Assembly: GCF_910592395.1 (NCBI RefSeq) | Contig: NC_088322.1 | Span: forward strand, 3,876,175-3,940,174 | Origin: Lineus longissimus | Lineage: Eukaryota > Nemertea > Pilidiophora > Heteronemertea > Lineidae | Length of the DNA stretch: 64,000 nt | Direction of reading: 5' to 3' | Shown: one piece after another, positions 1 to 7,819 of the stretch | How the letters are laid out: the number at the start of each line of letters is the position of its first letter | Numbering within the stretch: the stretch's first letter is position 1 | Program-made: the position numbers and the translations under genes | Notes under the pieces: generated by a model | The model's input: the letters and a program-made list of their open reading frames with translations, nothing else | Databases searched by the model: none | What the model was told of the DNA's origin: nothing

Positions 1-728
1 TCAATTTTATATATCTTAGAAGCGTGTTCAGTAATGTGTGGATACATAAGAGATATCCTTTCCATGTTGTCATAGAACATTTCAATGTCTTTTTTGGCTT
101 CCTGCAGGCGGCCTTTCTTCAGAGGTACAGATTTAGGAGTCGTTGATGTTGCAGTGTGTTTACATGAATATGCGCCGGTGCAGTGTGTACGTATGACATA
201 TCTGGCATATTCGATAGATCCACACACAGTATAATGTTCCAGGCTAACTGCACGATTTTGTGCGGAACATATTTCAAACAGTTTACTCGCATTATAAACG
301 GTATTGTTGTTTTCGTCGTTGCAAGGTCCGCAATACACGTCGGGGTCCGTGTCGTCACGTGCGGGTAGGTTATTAACGTGTTGAACAACACCTTTGCCAT
401 TTTCATTTTTTTCCAGAAAATACATGGAGTTTTGTTTGAAATTCCTAGATCGTGGATTCGTATATGCAAGAAGATGTGTCATAACAGTCGTGTCAATCGG
501 ATTGTCGTAGCTCTCCCATGCATACGGGTAAGTGCTAACAGTGTAGTATAGGATTTTATCGCGTGTGTGACGAACACGTCCAAGCAGTTGAACAACATCG
601 TATACTGAAGGACCTTGTTTAACCATTTTTGCGAAGAGAAAGGCGCAATGAAAGTGTCCCTTTATATCGATAGAAACACCAACCGACATCGAAGTGTTAC
701 AAATGAGAACGTCGACTTGACACATGTC
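1..728 (-). pseudogene. Displaced 3' part of the primase-helicase gene (direct copy)
   Basis: Bases 1-728 match 18180-18907 base for base as far as I compared, at a constant offset of 18179, so this is a second copy of the region encoding the C-terminal third of the primase/origin-binding-helicase. The copy starts at the window edge and probably continues to the left. It ends abruptly near 728-741, where the sequence switches to an inverted piece of the same gene. It has no start codon and cannot make the protein. The near-perfect match implies a recent duplication, active gene conversion or an assembly artefact. Confidence 0.85.
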
Positions 729-739
729 GTAATCATCAC

Positions 740-1043
740 AGCCCTCGTAAACTTCTCACACGTCCTTGGCCAAATAAGGGCTTCAACCATGAAACAGGAA
801 CAACAAACAAATGTGCATGACATGTTATCGCCTGCAGCGCGTAAAAGTCGTCAGCGACGAGACCGTAAATCACTTACGCCAACACTCATCAATGTTACAC
901 GTTCAGACAAGGAACCGATATTTACCGAAATCGTTGACGACGACAAGGTCATGCGACGTATATATCAATCACTATTTAATGAAAAGAAGAAAATTGTTAT
1001 TTATTGTTCCACCAAAACAAAGGTCCTCCAAGTAAAGCGAGAC
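740..1043 (+). pseudogene. Inverted middle piece of the primase-helicase gene
   Basis: This stretch is the reverse complement of 19313-19010 (paired coordinates sum to 20053), with few differences; one is a two-base change at 978-979 that alters a Pro codon of the parent gene. It encodes the helicase stretch after the DEA motif. The switch from the direct copy (1-728) to this inverted copy makes a fold-back junction. At 1043 it joins a histidine ammonia-lyase piece with no spacer. The 161-codon reading frame at 615-1100 crosses both junctions and is accidental. Confidence 0.85.
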
Positions 1044-1201
1044 GACAGCAATACCTCGTTTGTCAACGCAGAAATCGCAGTAGCTTGTTCCAACAAGTGA
1101 AATGCACGTTCAACAGCTTCGGCACCGAGCAAAGTGGCAAACTGTGTACCGTTGATTAGAGATAATCCCTCCTTTGCTTCCAATTGAATCGGTTTCAGAT
1201 C
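1044..1201 (-). pseudogene. Histidine ammonia-lyase fragment, N-terminal side of the core
   Basis: On the minus strand about 50 codons read as the aromatic amino-acid lyase core: [12 protein letters not shown], then LGAEAVERA and ALTNEVLL, the conserved stretch in which histidine ammonia-lyase (histidine to urocanate and ammonia) has KEGLALINGTQ. Homology stops upstream near 1201 and is cut at 1044 by a helicase piece. The Ala-Ser-Gly segment that forms the MIO cofactor is not present. The next part of the same enzyme, after a gap of about 35 residues, lies on the other strand at 4548, so the gene was broken and one half inverted. Intronless, non-functional remnant. Confidence 0.75.
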
Positions 1202-1254
1202 ATACGCTGTGGAGTTGGTGAAATTTGTCAAAGGTCTGCGTGAATTCGTTGGAG

Positions 1255-1470
1255 ATGAAATCAGTGATAAATACTTCTCGCGGTATATTTTCCCGCGACA
1301 ACTTTGTGTTGGAAACAAATACAGCGGAAGACGACGTAGCAAACGAAAATGACGTTTCTGACACAGCAACAGATTCTATCGATGACAGCGAATACGAGTC
1401 TAATACAGACATTGAAATGGAAACTATAGTGACACTCGCAAACTGTCCAAATCCAGTGTTTATTCCGTAG
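1255..1470 (+). CDS. Small acidic hypothetical protein or gene tail
   Basis: An open frame of 71 codons from the first ATG (1255). The middle is very acidic and Ser/Thr/Asp-rich ([17 protein letters not shown]), and it ends NPVFIP. I do not recognise it. The frame is open a little further upstream, but the flank is the broken ammonia-lyase piece, so this may be the 3' end of a truncated gene. It converges on the primase fragment ending at 1460, overlapping by 11 bases. Confidence 0.3.
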   Translation: MKSVINTSRGIFSRDNFVLETNTAEDDVANENDVSDTATDSIDDSEYESNTDIEMETIVTLANCPNPVFIP

Positions 1471-1865
1471 ACAACTCTCTGAGGCGACGATCTAACACCT
1501 TGTCTATTTCTCTCCTCGCAGCATTAACACGATCCAAAGCTTTTTGTGATACATCGATTTGGGCATCCAGATCAAAGTACAACCTGGTAACGTTATTTAC
1601 CTCTAGAACTTCGTATATGTGGGGGTCTTTCTTATGGAAAACATTATACCTATCGCTGCTTAGTACTTTAGAGTTTGGTTTTCTTTTCAGAGTGAAAAAA
1701 AACTTTGGCACCTGTTTTTCTACTGAGATCTTCAGAAATAACTTTGCCGCTACATGAACTTATAGCATTCGATTGGGATTTGAACCGTCTCACTTCGAAG
1801 TTTTCGCAGTACTTGTCGGTATACACCTCAGTGTCGCCGTCACTCCTACACTCAGATGATGCCAT
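1460..1865 (-). pseudogene. Frameshifted N-terminal primase (AEP) fragment
   Basis: From an ATG at 1865 one frame runs to about 1700; the protein then continues in another frame to a stop at 1460. The shift falls at a run of eight A (minus-strand view of the t-run near 1690). The second part contains VTRLYFDLDA, matching LPTRLYFDLEW in the complete primase-helicase at 21385-17978; the DLD/DLE pair is the metal-binding motif of archaeo-eukaryotic primases. Only the first motif is present, so this is a remnant of a related but different primase gene, not a copy of the intact one. Confidence 0.5.
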
Positions 1866-2059
1866 CCTTGTATATCGCTGTGTCAGGAAAGGTTGCAAAA
1901 GTTGGTGTGTCCGACTTCTACCTCATATGAAATATTTGTACAGATTTGCCCGTGTGTTTTTCAAATCAATCAATCACATCCGTGTACGAAAATCTGGACT
2001 TTGAAATTTTTCACACATTTACACAACAAATTCAACAAAAATTTGGACTTTCGCACATA

Positions 2060-2296
2060 CTAAAATGACGTTTTCATCTTTTTGATGTGTTTCTTCGACC
2101 GTATCGGGTGTGCATACCTGGGCTTTTGGAAAACCACGTTCTTGTATTTCTCGTTCAAATATCGATTTTTCGAATCACCGCTATTACCACCGCCGCTACC
2201 ACTTACATTGCATTTTTCATGCTTCTTTGGTTGCGATGGCTTTGGTTTCTTGCTACCACCACCACCTTTTGCGGTTGATTTATTCTGAGACTCCAT
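2060..2296 (-). CDS. Small basic Gly/Lys-rich protein
   Basis: 78 codons from an ATG in good context (2296). The N-terminal half is Lys/Gly/Pro/Ser-rich (GGGGSKKPKPSQPKKHEK), followed by a glycine linker and a C-terminal basic part (RSKKHIKKMK). No membrane segment or known domain. The composition suggests a disordered nucleic-acid-binding or nuclear protein. AT-rich spacer lies on both sides, and the next minus gene starts at 3272. Function unknown; the clean start and low stop density on this strand support a real gene. Confidence 0.5.
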   Translation of the reverse strand: MESQNKSTAKGGGGSKKPKPSQPKKHEKCNVSGSGGGNSGDSKNRYLNEKYKNVVFQKPRYAHPIRSKKHIKKMKTSF

Positions 2297-2402
2297 TTCA
2301 ATTTTTTATATTTTCAAAAATATAATCGACCTTCTACTTGGACAAAAATATGACAAAATTTCATTTTTAGCTAATATAATAATTTTGTTTTATTACATCA
2401 AT

Positions 2403-3272
2403 TTACAATACACCATTGTAATACAAATCTTTAAAATTTACACCACTATTCTCAATGTCTCTGCAGAAGTTGCATATCATGTCTCTGTACATCGGACACA
2501 CTACACTGAACGCATTGTCTGTGTATTCGTTGACTTTTCGTATGAATGCTGCTACAAAATCGTAAGGATAAGACGATCCGTATGGACCACCTTTGTCCGA
2601 CGGTATTTTTCCGCAAACACGATGACAGAGAATTTCCACTGCTTTGTAGATTCCTTCTTTTAACATTTCGGTGCCGGTTGGAAGAGCCTCTTCGCTTAGA
2701 TGAACGTTGAAATATTTCGAGAAAAATAAACGCAGATATTTGTCCGACCGCATTCTATCGCCACATTCTCCTCCACAGCCATCGTGACCATCATCAAACA
2801 CCTGTACATTCGTCAGCCATTGTGCACATTCGCTTAGAAACATCACGCAATAAGCCAACATATATTTGCTGACTTTATCGTCCACACTCATCAATTTTTC
2901 GAATCGTTCGTGTCTTAGGAAACCGTTAATATTTGCTTCTTTTTTACACATTTTGCTCATTACAAGACGTTTTCGAATCTCATCAGACATTGCCTGTTTG
3001 TATTTCCTACAGTAATTTAACAATTCCATTCGTTTCGCAGCTAGAAAATGTCCTTGAACAACTTGCACTTTAGTAATGTTTGTTTCGCAGTCATTTTCCA
3101 AGTCCCAAGCCATAATACTTAAATCTTGGAACAAATTTATATCACTCGAACTAATCGTGGGAAATCTCTGTGAAACGCAGTCTTTTTCATCCTTCATTTT
3201 CCCCGCCTCATCTTCAACGCCGTATAAACACCGCAGACAACTTTCGATAATATCTTCGGTGATGAGGCTCAT
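2403..3272 (-). CDS. Unknown 289-residue protein
   Basis: The frame is open from 3335, but the first ATG is at 3272 and the shared promoter-like element (aagtcc followed by ttcctgttc) sits at 3305-3330, so 3272 is the likely start. The product is soluble, mixed-charge and helical, with several Cys (SCLRCLYG near the start, GHDGCGGECGD in the middle, ICNFC near the end) but no classical zinc-finger spacing. I cannot assign a family. Its neighbour on the same strand is the small basic protein at 2296-2060. Confidence 0.65.
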   Translation of the reverse strand: MSLITEDIIESCLRCLYGVEDEAGKMKDEKDCVSQRFPTISSSDINLFQDLSIMAWDLENDCETNITKVQVVQGHFLAAKRMELLNYCRKYKQAMSDEIRKRLVMSKMCKKEANINGFLRHERFEKLMSVDDKVSKYMLAYCVMFLSECAQWLTNVQVFDDGHDGCGGECGDRMRSDKYLRLFFSKYFNVHLSEEALPTGTEMLKEGIYKAVEILCHRVCGKIPSDKGGPYGSSYPYDFVAAFIRKVNEYTDNAFSVVCPMYRDMICNFCRDIENSGVNFKDLYYNGVL

Positions 3273-3289
3273 ATTTGATATTTTCGAAA

Positions 3290-3425
3290 TCGTCGAAAAT
3301 AAAAAAAAAGTCCAAAATTCCTGTTCGTGAGTCAAAAATAAAATTTACAACTTCCTTGTTCTTAACTTCCTGATCAAAGAGACAAAACTTTTGCAGTTTA
3401 AGTCAAGTGTTTTGACTTAGTGAAT
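3290..3425. promoter_or_regulatory. Intergenic ETS-like/aagtcc element
   Basis: A promoter-sized spacer with the motif set found across the window: ttttcgaaa, aagtcc, then ttcctgttc, followed by two more cttcct copies (caacttccttg, ttaacttcctg). It lies 20-150 bases upstream of the 3272 start. The role is inferred from position and recurrence only. Confidence 0.45.
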
Positions 3426-3620
3426 GTCCGTAACAGAACACCGAATCGATATATATACGAAAATACTTTTGCTGAGTATTCATATCTCCAACAAATACAA
3501 AAATATTTGTCCGATTTTCACTCATCACCATTTTTAACAATTTGCACGACATTCTTACACGGACATTTACTATTTGGAATTTTAGCCTTGATTCGTACCT
3601 CTTTCAAATGGTCATATCCA

Positions 3621-4334
3621 CTAGCCATGCATTCTTTCATACTCCATTCCATAGTCGGCCTCCAACACCACGTTCACATTCATCGGAATAGGCACACTAT
3701 CGCAGATTCCAAACTTGACACTTTTCAATGGAAACATATCTATTGAGTCTTTAATAGCCATAGCATATCTGGCGTTATAAAAATACACTCTAACACTCTT
3801 GTCGACTTTTTTCTTCAAGAAAAACACGTCCAGCATCGGAAATTTGTATTTCAAGTACCTCTGCATGACTTCACCGTCTCTCTTGAATATTTTCCACTGA
3901 AAGGTGCCATGGAACCATAAAACGTCAAATGTCTTACTCTTCTTCAAGGCGTCTCTCACTTTCCAACGTTCATCCCACATAATGCTGTTGATATCGTCGT
4001 CCCATGGAATGACTTGTCCCTCGTGTCTAACGTAATTCATTGCAATAAAAAATCCCTTCTCCTTGAAAAACTCGACAACTTCGCAAAGGAAACTGGTCAA
4101 TGAATCATGCACCTTCTTATGTACAGGCTCAAAACCAGGGGCACCTGGATAACACATATTCATCTCTTCCCTTCGCCGTTCAATGTCTTTAACTTTATGT
4201 TTTATATCCACAGCACTACCATCATTTTTTACTTGTGTAATCCATTTTTCAATTCGCAATGAGAAATCAAAAGCGAATATTATCAATAAACTCAGAGAAA
4301 CGAGGAACAAGAAAAATTTTACATTAGCGTGCAT
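3621..4334 (-). CDS. LicD/fukutin-like membrane-anchored transferase, 5' end at a rearrangement
   Basis: About 237 residues from ATG 4334. An N-terminal hydrophobic anchor (residues about 5-25) precedes the LicD hallmark near residue 100-115: an RH dipeptide, then IPWDDDI, and a C-terminal LEADYGMEYER matching the family's conserved YG ending. LicD/fukutin-family enzymes transfer phospho-sugar-alcohols or choline phosphate onto glycans; a Golgi-type type II topology is predicted. The start codon lies exactly at the junction (4332-4334) with an inverted helicase piece, so the original promoter and perhaps some 5' codons are lost. Probably a captured host gene; whether it is expressed is unknown. 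Confidence 0.6.
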   Translation of the reverse strand: MHANVKFFLFLVSLSLLIIFAFDFSLRIEKWITQVKNDGSAVDIKHKVKDIERRREEMNMCYPGAPGFEPVHKKVHDSLTSFLCEVVEFFKEKGFFIAMNYVRHEGQVIPWDDDINSIMWDERWKVRDALKKSKTFDVLWFHGTFQWKIFKRDGEVMQRYLKYKFPMLDVFFLKKKVDKSVRVYFYNARYAMAIKDSIDMFPLKSVKFGICDSVPIPMNVNVVLEADYGMEYERMHG

Positions 4335-4547
4335 AGGTACGGGCAAGACAACCAAAACGCTTCAGTTTATATGTAAGAAAATTGTCGAAAAGAAATATAT
4401 TAAACGTGCTCTTGTTATAACCCCACGTATTTCCTTAAATGAAGAAATTGGAGAAAACGTTAAGGAGTACATTTCAGCAGAAAAAAACACGTACCAGGAA
4501 GAACTGTCCTAACCTTAAGATTTGCGTTCTCGACGGAAAACGTGCGC
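4332..4547 (+). pseudogene. Inverted Walker-A piece of the primase-helicase gene
   Basis: Reverse complement of 19751-19537, covering the GTGKTTKT nucleotide-binding loop and about 60 residues after it. It has an extra A in an A-run (seven instead of six) that shifts the frame near 4490, and an Asp-to-Tyr change. At 4547 it joins histidine ammonia-lyase coding sequence directly. Non-functional fragment, part of the same rearrangement as 1-1043. Confidence 0.85.
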
Positions 4548-5130
4548 TTGAAAGAAGCCACGACAAATGCGATAGAGTACAAGATGCTTACAGTATTCGG
4601 TGTGTGCCTCAAGTTCATGGTGTTTTGTACGAGAAGGTGATGCAGGTTAGGAAAACACTCGATACCGAGTTGAACAGCGCTACAGATAATCCCTGATCAT
4701 GGGGAACGGTAAATTCATATCTGCGGGTAATTTCCACGGTCAGTACGTGGCCAATGCTGTAGATGAGTTGACTTTGGCAGTTCACGAATTGGGATCGATT
4801 AGCGAGAAAAGGTGTGAACGGTTGAATGACAGCGCCTATAGCAATGGGTTACCGGCTTTCCTGACAAATAAAGGTGGATTGAACTCTGGCACAATGATCG
4901 TTCACGTCACTGCCACGGCGTTGGTTGCTGAAAATAGAACCCTGTGTACGCCGGCTTGTGCCCATACGATTCCTAGCAGCGGTGGTACTGAAGGTCACGT
5001 TTCAATGGGTGCGTGGGGTTCTCGCAAGTGTTTGTTGGTGTTGGATAACGTCAAAAATATCTTGGCAGCTGAGTTGTTGTGTGCATGCAAAGCGCTATAT
5101 ATTAGGAGACCTTGAAGACAACTCCAACAA
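4548..5130 (+). pseudogene. Histidine ammonia-lyase fragment, C-terminal side of the core, frameshifted
   Basis: About 190 codons of clear histidine ammonia-lyase. In order: SHDKCDRVQDAYSIRC, PQVHG, ELNSATDNP, GNFHG, HELGSISE, LPAFLTNKGGLNSG, and GHVSMGAWGSRK. A one-base loss after SATDNP (about 4692) and another shift at the end (about 5112) break the frame; after the second shift a short LKTTP matches the family's LKTTTP. There is no trace of introns across nearly 600 bases, whereas animal genes of this family have many. The C-terminal 100 or so residues are missing; the sequence passes straight into viral-type intergenic DNA. A decayed captured or retrocopied host gene. Confidence 0.85.
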
Positions 5131-5374
5131 GTCCACATTTGTTGAGTTGTTTTTCGTGAAAATTAACTGAACTACCAAACAAATATTATTCGAAAATTTG
5201 TAAGTCCTCATATTTGTTGAGTTAATTATAGGCGAAAAATAACTCAACTACGGAACAAATTTTGCACACTGATAAAAGATGTGATCTATGAATAAAAGAT
5301 GTGAGAACATATTAAAAAATTATTGATTTTGATTTATTTTATTTTCCTGACGGTTTATTACACAAATATTTTGC
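5131..5374. promoter_or_regulatory. Spacer with paired 'caacaaat / aactcaac' motifs
   Basis: No gene. It holds repeated, partly inverted copies of a second intergenic motif: acatttgttgagtt, gaaaattaactgaac, catatttgttgagtt and aaaataactcaac, with aagtcc at 5212. The same wording recurs at 6420-6480, 6695-6720 and 43240-43280. AT-rich, at the 3' side of the RING gene. Confidence 0.4.
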
Positions 5375-6313
5375 TCACATTTTAACTTTGCAGTACGGGC
5401 AAGTGTCTTTGCCAGAGTTTTTTACCCAAGATTCGAAACATTCTACATGAAACACGTGTTTGTTTTCACAAAATACTTTATCAATGTCATTATTGTCTTT
5501 TGCTGTTGCTGTTGTATCAGCATCAACTGCAGGCTCGTCTGTGAAATCAGCTAGACATATGGAACACGTTTCCGGATTAACAAACTCTATGGCATCACCA
5601 CCTTCATTCAACTGTTTTTTACACCTTGTTTTGACATTTTCGATGATTTTAATTTTGTGTTCGTTGCTTTTCTGCACAGACACTAATATAGACATACTGT
5701 CAATTACAGTAAAGGGTACAAAAACAAATACATCGCTTGTAAATGCTGCATATGGACCACGTGTTTGTAATAAATGAAGGGTGATTCTAAAAAAGTCGTT
5801 CATCGCCTGTATGGGAATGTTCCCACAGAATTTGCGAAGTTCACCGTCGCTGTCGTCTTTGAGAGTTGGTTTGTGGCTTGAAATCACTGTGAAATTGACT
5901 GTATCGTCTACACCCTCGAATCCCATGAAATGATTGTGAAATATTCTGTTGTCTCTTGAAGGGCACACTTTCATCACTTCGACGGTATACTTGTTATCTA
6001 TTTCTGGATGGGGTAGAATATACATTGCAATGCAACCACTGTCATTCGTAGTTGTAAACGTTTCGCACAATTTTCGACACATATCGTTGGCACAGAAAGA
6101 TTGTCCTTTTTGTAGAATGACGATTTTCAATAGTGTACGCCGGAGAGCTATTACATCTATAATATCGTGGCTTGTGCTGATCAACAGTTGCACGTGGCTT
6201 TCGTTCTTTATATACGGTGAGAAATCATCGTTGGTGTCGTTCATCAGGTACTGTATCATGTGTACGAGTTGTTCTGTCACAACATGATTGATTTTTACTT
6301 GTAGTTCTGCCAT
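5375..6313 (-). CDS. RING-finger protein, probable E3 ubiquitin ligase
   Basis: 312 residues from an ATG at 6313. The C-terminal 60 residues form a RING-H2-like zinc domain: CSICLADF (residues about 250), a long acidic insertion, CENKHVFHVECFESWV, then CPYCK at the very end. The long spacer between the first two Cys pairs is unusual. The N-terminal 240 residues match nothing I know and may bind the substrate. RING E3 proteins are common immune and degradation modulators in invertebrate herpesviruses. It has its own spacer upstream (6314-6420) containing a TATA-like ctataaata. No damage visible. Confidence 0.8.
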   Translation of the reverse strand: MAELQVKINHVVTEQLVHMIQYLMNDTNDDFSPYIKNESHVQLLISTSHDIIDVIALRRTLLKIVILQKGQSFCANDMCRKLCETFTTTNDSGCIAMYILPHPEIDNKYTVEVMKVCPSRDNRIFHNHFMGFEGVDDTVNFTVISSHKPTLKDDSDGELRKFCGNIPIQAMNDFFRITLHLLQTRGPYAAFTSDVFVFVPFTVIDSMSILVSVQKSNEHKIKIIENVKTRCKKQLNEGGDAIEFVNPETCSICLADFTDEPAVDADTTATAKDNNDIDKVFCENKHVFHVECFESWVKNSGKDTCPYCKVKM

Positions 6314-6423
6314 ACTAACGATGGTGAATCGATGACTGATTTCATACGTTATGTGTTGTTGTACCCGTCGCCATACACTATAAATACTTTATTTTTGTTA
6401 CATTTGTTGGGCCAATGCGAAAG

Positions 6424-6665
6424 TTAACTGAACAAATCTGACTTAGTCTTTTTTCCACACAACAAATTTGTTGCCAAGTCACGAAGTTCAACTACAAACG
6501 CATTTCCAAGCGCCTTATCACAAGATTTACATTTGTACACGTCGCCGTCTTTCCATTCCAAAGTAGCTTTGTAGACACACTGCGCGCAGATAGTGTTTTC
6601 GCAGCAATGAATGAAAAATCCTGCTGTGTGTGGGAAAATGAATTGGCCGCTATATATACACTACG
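6424..6665 (-). pseudogene. Zinc-finger/RING-like 3' remnant
   Basis: The minus strand reads open for about 80 codons, ending at TAA 6424. It includes HCCENTICAQC, YKCKSCDKALG and ELRDLATNLLC, a spacing typical of the second half of a C3HC4 finger. There is no ATG: upstream there is an in-frame TAG next to a TATA-like run. It looks like the C-terminal end of a lost RING or treble-clef gene, perhaps a relative of the gene at 6313-5375. Too short and startless to be called a gene. Confidence 0.45.
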
Positions 6666-6741
6666 CGGGGGTTAATGTGTTTTTTGTTCAAGTATTTGGT
6701 GAAAATTAACTCAACAAATTTTTTAGAAACACACCTGTTAT

Positions 6742-7689
6742 TCACATAACTGAACTGAAGGAGGTAGAATCACTTTCACTGTCAGAAACACACGATGATA
6801 AATGCCTCCTCCGTTTGGTGTTTGTAGCATTTGGCAGTTTTCCTAATTTGCATTTGCAGGAATGTTCCTGTTGATTGACATATCCGTTTCTGCTCTGAAT
6901 TTGAAAATGAATTCGTGCAGCCATCCAACGGTAGATGTGATTTTTCCTGGATCGTGAAAATATATTCCTTTCGCTGTCAATTGTATACTCCATATCAAAC
7001 AAGGGGTGGGTGACGGTTCCTGTAGCTGGATCGCACACATTTACGTTTGTTAACGGGACAATACATTTCATGCACGATAGGTAGTACAAATTACGTTTTA
7101 TTTTCATGTCGACGTCGTACTGGAACCAACGACAGAGGAATTTGGTGCTTTCCGGTGCCAAGTGGTCCACGAAAAGAATATTGGCCTCTGAAATGATCCA
7201 TCTAACGTCAATGTCAGTTTCATAGTTTGATTCGGTGATATCGGCACGTGAAACGGTTACCGCTGATTTCTTAGCTTCATTCAATTGTAGAGGAATTGTT
7301 TCGTATTGTTGGTAGCAGTCTTCTGGAACATTTTCATCGTCATTTTCGCCGTCAGAATATTCCAGATAGACTATAGACGAGGCCTCTTCGGTATCTTCGG
7401 TATCATTGATCTTGTAATTGTGGTTCACCACGGTTTGTAGTGAATCGGTATAAATTGCATCACCTTCACTGTTCATGTCAACTTTGACTTCAATTTCGCC
7501 ACATGAAGTCTGGAGATAAAGCATGTGGATAGGAATGTTCATTCGATTATCTCGAAGCATTTTCACAAAAGTTTTTCCAGTTTCGGATGTCATATTTTCT
7601 CTATTTGCAAAAACAACGGTAGCGAAGAGTTTCTCATCGCCATTCACTTCTTCGAAGCAAGAGAGTGGTATTTGACTTGTAGCCGCCAT
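6742..7689 (-). CDS. Unknown 315-residue protein with Cys-rich C-terminus
   Basis: The first ATG in frame is 7689 (gccgccATGG-type context), preceded only by non-ATG codons. The central region is acidic (YSDGENDDENVPEDC). The C-terminal half contains YYLSCMKC, a HSCKCKLGK patch, a basic run TKRRRHLSS and a Ser/Asp tail, suggesting a nuclear zinc-binding protein with a phosphorylatable end. No family recognised. It is divergent from the large glycoprotein gene starting at 7820, so 7690-7819 probably holds both promoters (atataaatg at 7770-7778). Confidence 0.65.
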   Translation of the reverse strand: MAATSQIPLSCFEEVNGDEKLFATVVFANRENMTSETGKTFVKMLRDNRMNIPIHMLYLQTSCGEIEVKVDMNSEGDAIYTDSLQTVVNHNYKINDTEDTEEASSIVYLEYSDGENDDENVPEDCYQQYETIPLQLNEAKKSAVTVSRADITESNYETDIDVRWIISEANILFVDHLAPESTKFLCRWFQYDVDMKIKRNLYYLSCMKCIVPLTNVNVCDPATGTVTHPLFDMEYTIDSERNIFSRSRKNHIYRWMAARIHFQIQSRNGYVNQQEHSCKCKLGKLPNATNTKRRRHLSSCVSDSESDSTSFSSVM

Positions 7690-7819
7690 GTTACCCCAGA
7701 TCGAAAAATCTGTCAATTTGGAATTATGATGTGAGTGAAATTGGGAAGAATTTTTGTATCTGGTGAAATATATAAATGTAAAATGTATAATAAAATGCGT
7801 TTATCGTACGAATGCAAAC

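Noticed and set aside
615-1100. 161-codon plus-strand frame
   Set aside because: It crosses the fold-back and the helicase/lyase junctions, so it is a chimera of displaced pieces, not a gene.
4183-4512. 109-codon plus-strand frame with GTGKTTKT
   Set aside because: It joins antisense LicD-like sequence to an inverted helicase piece; the apparent nucleotide-binding gene is only a fragment.
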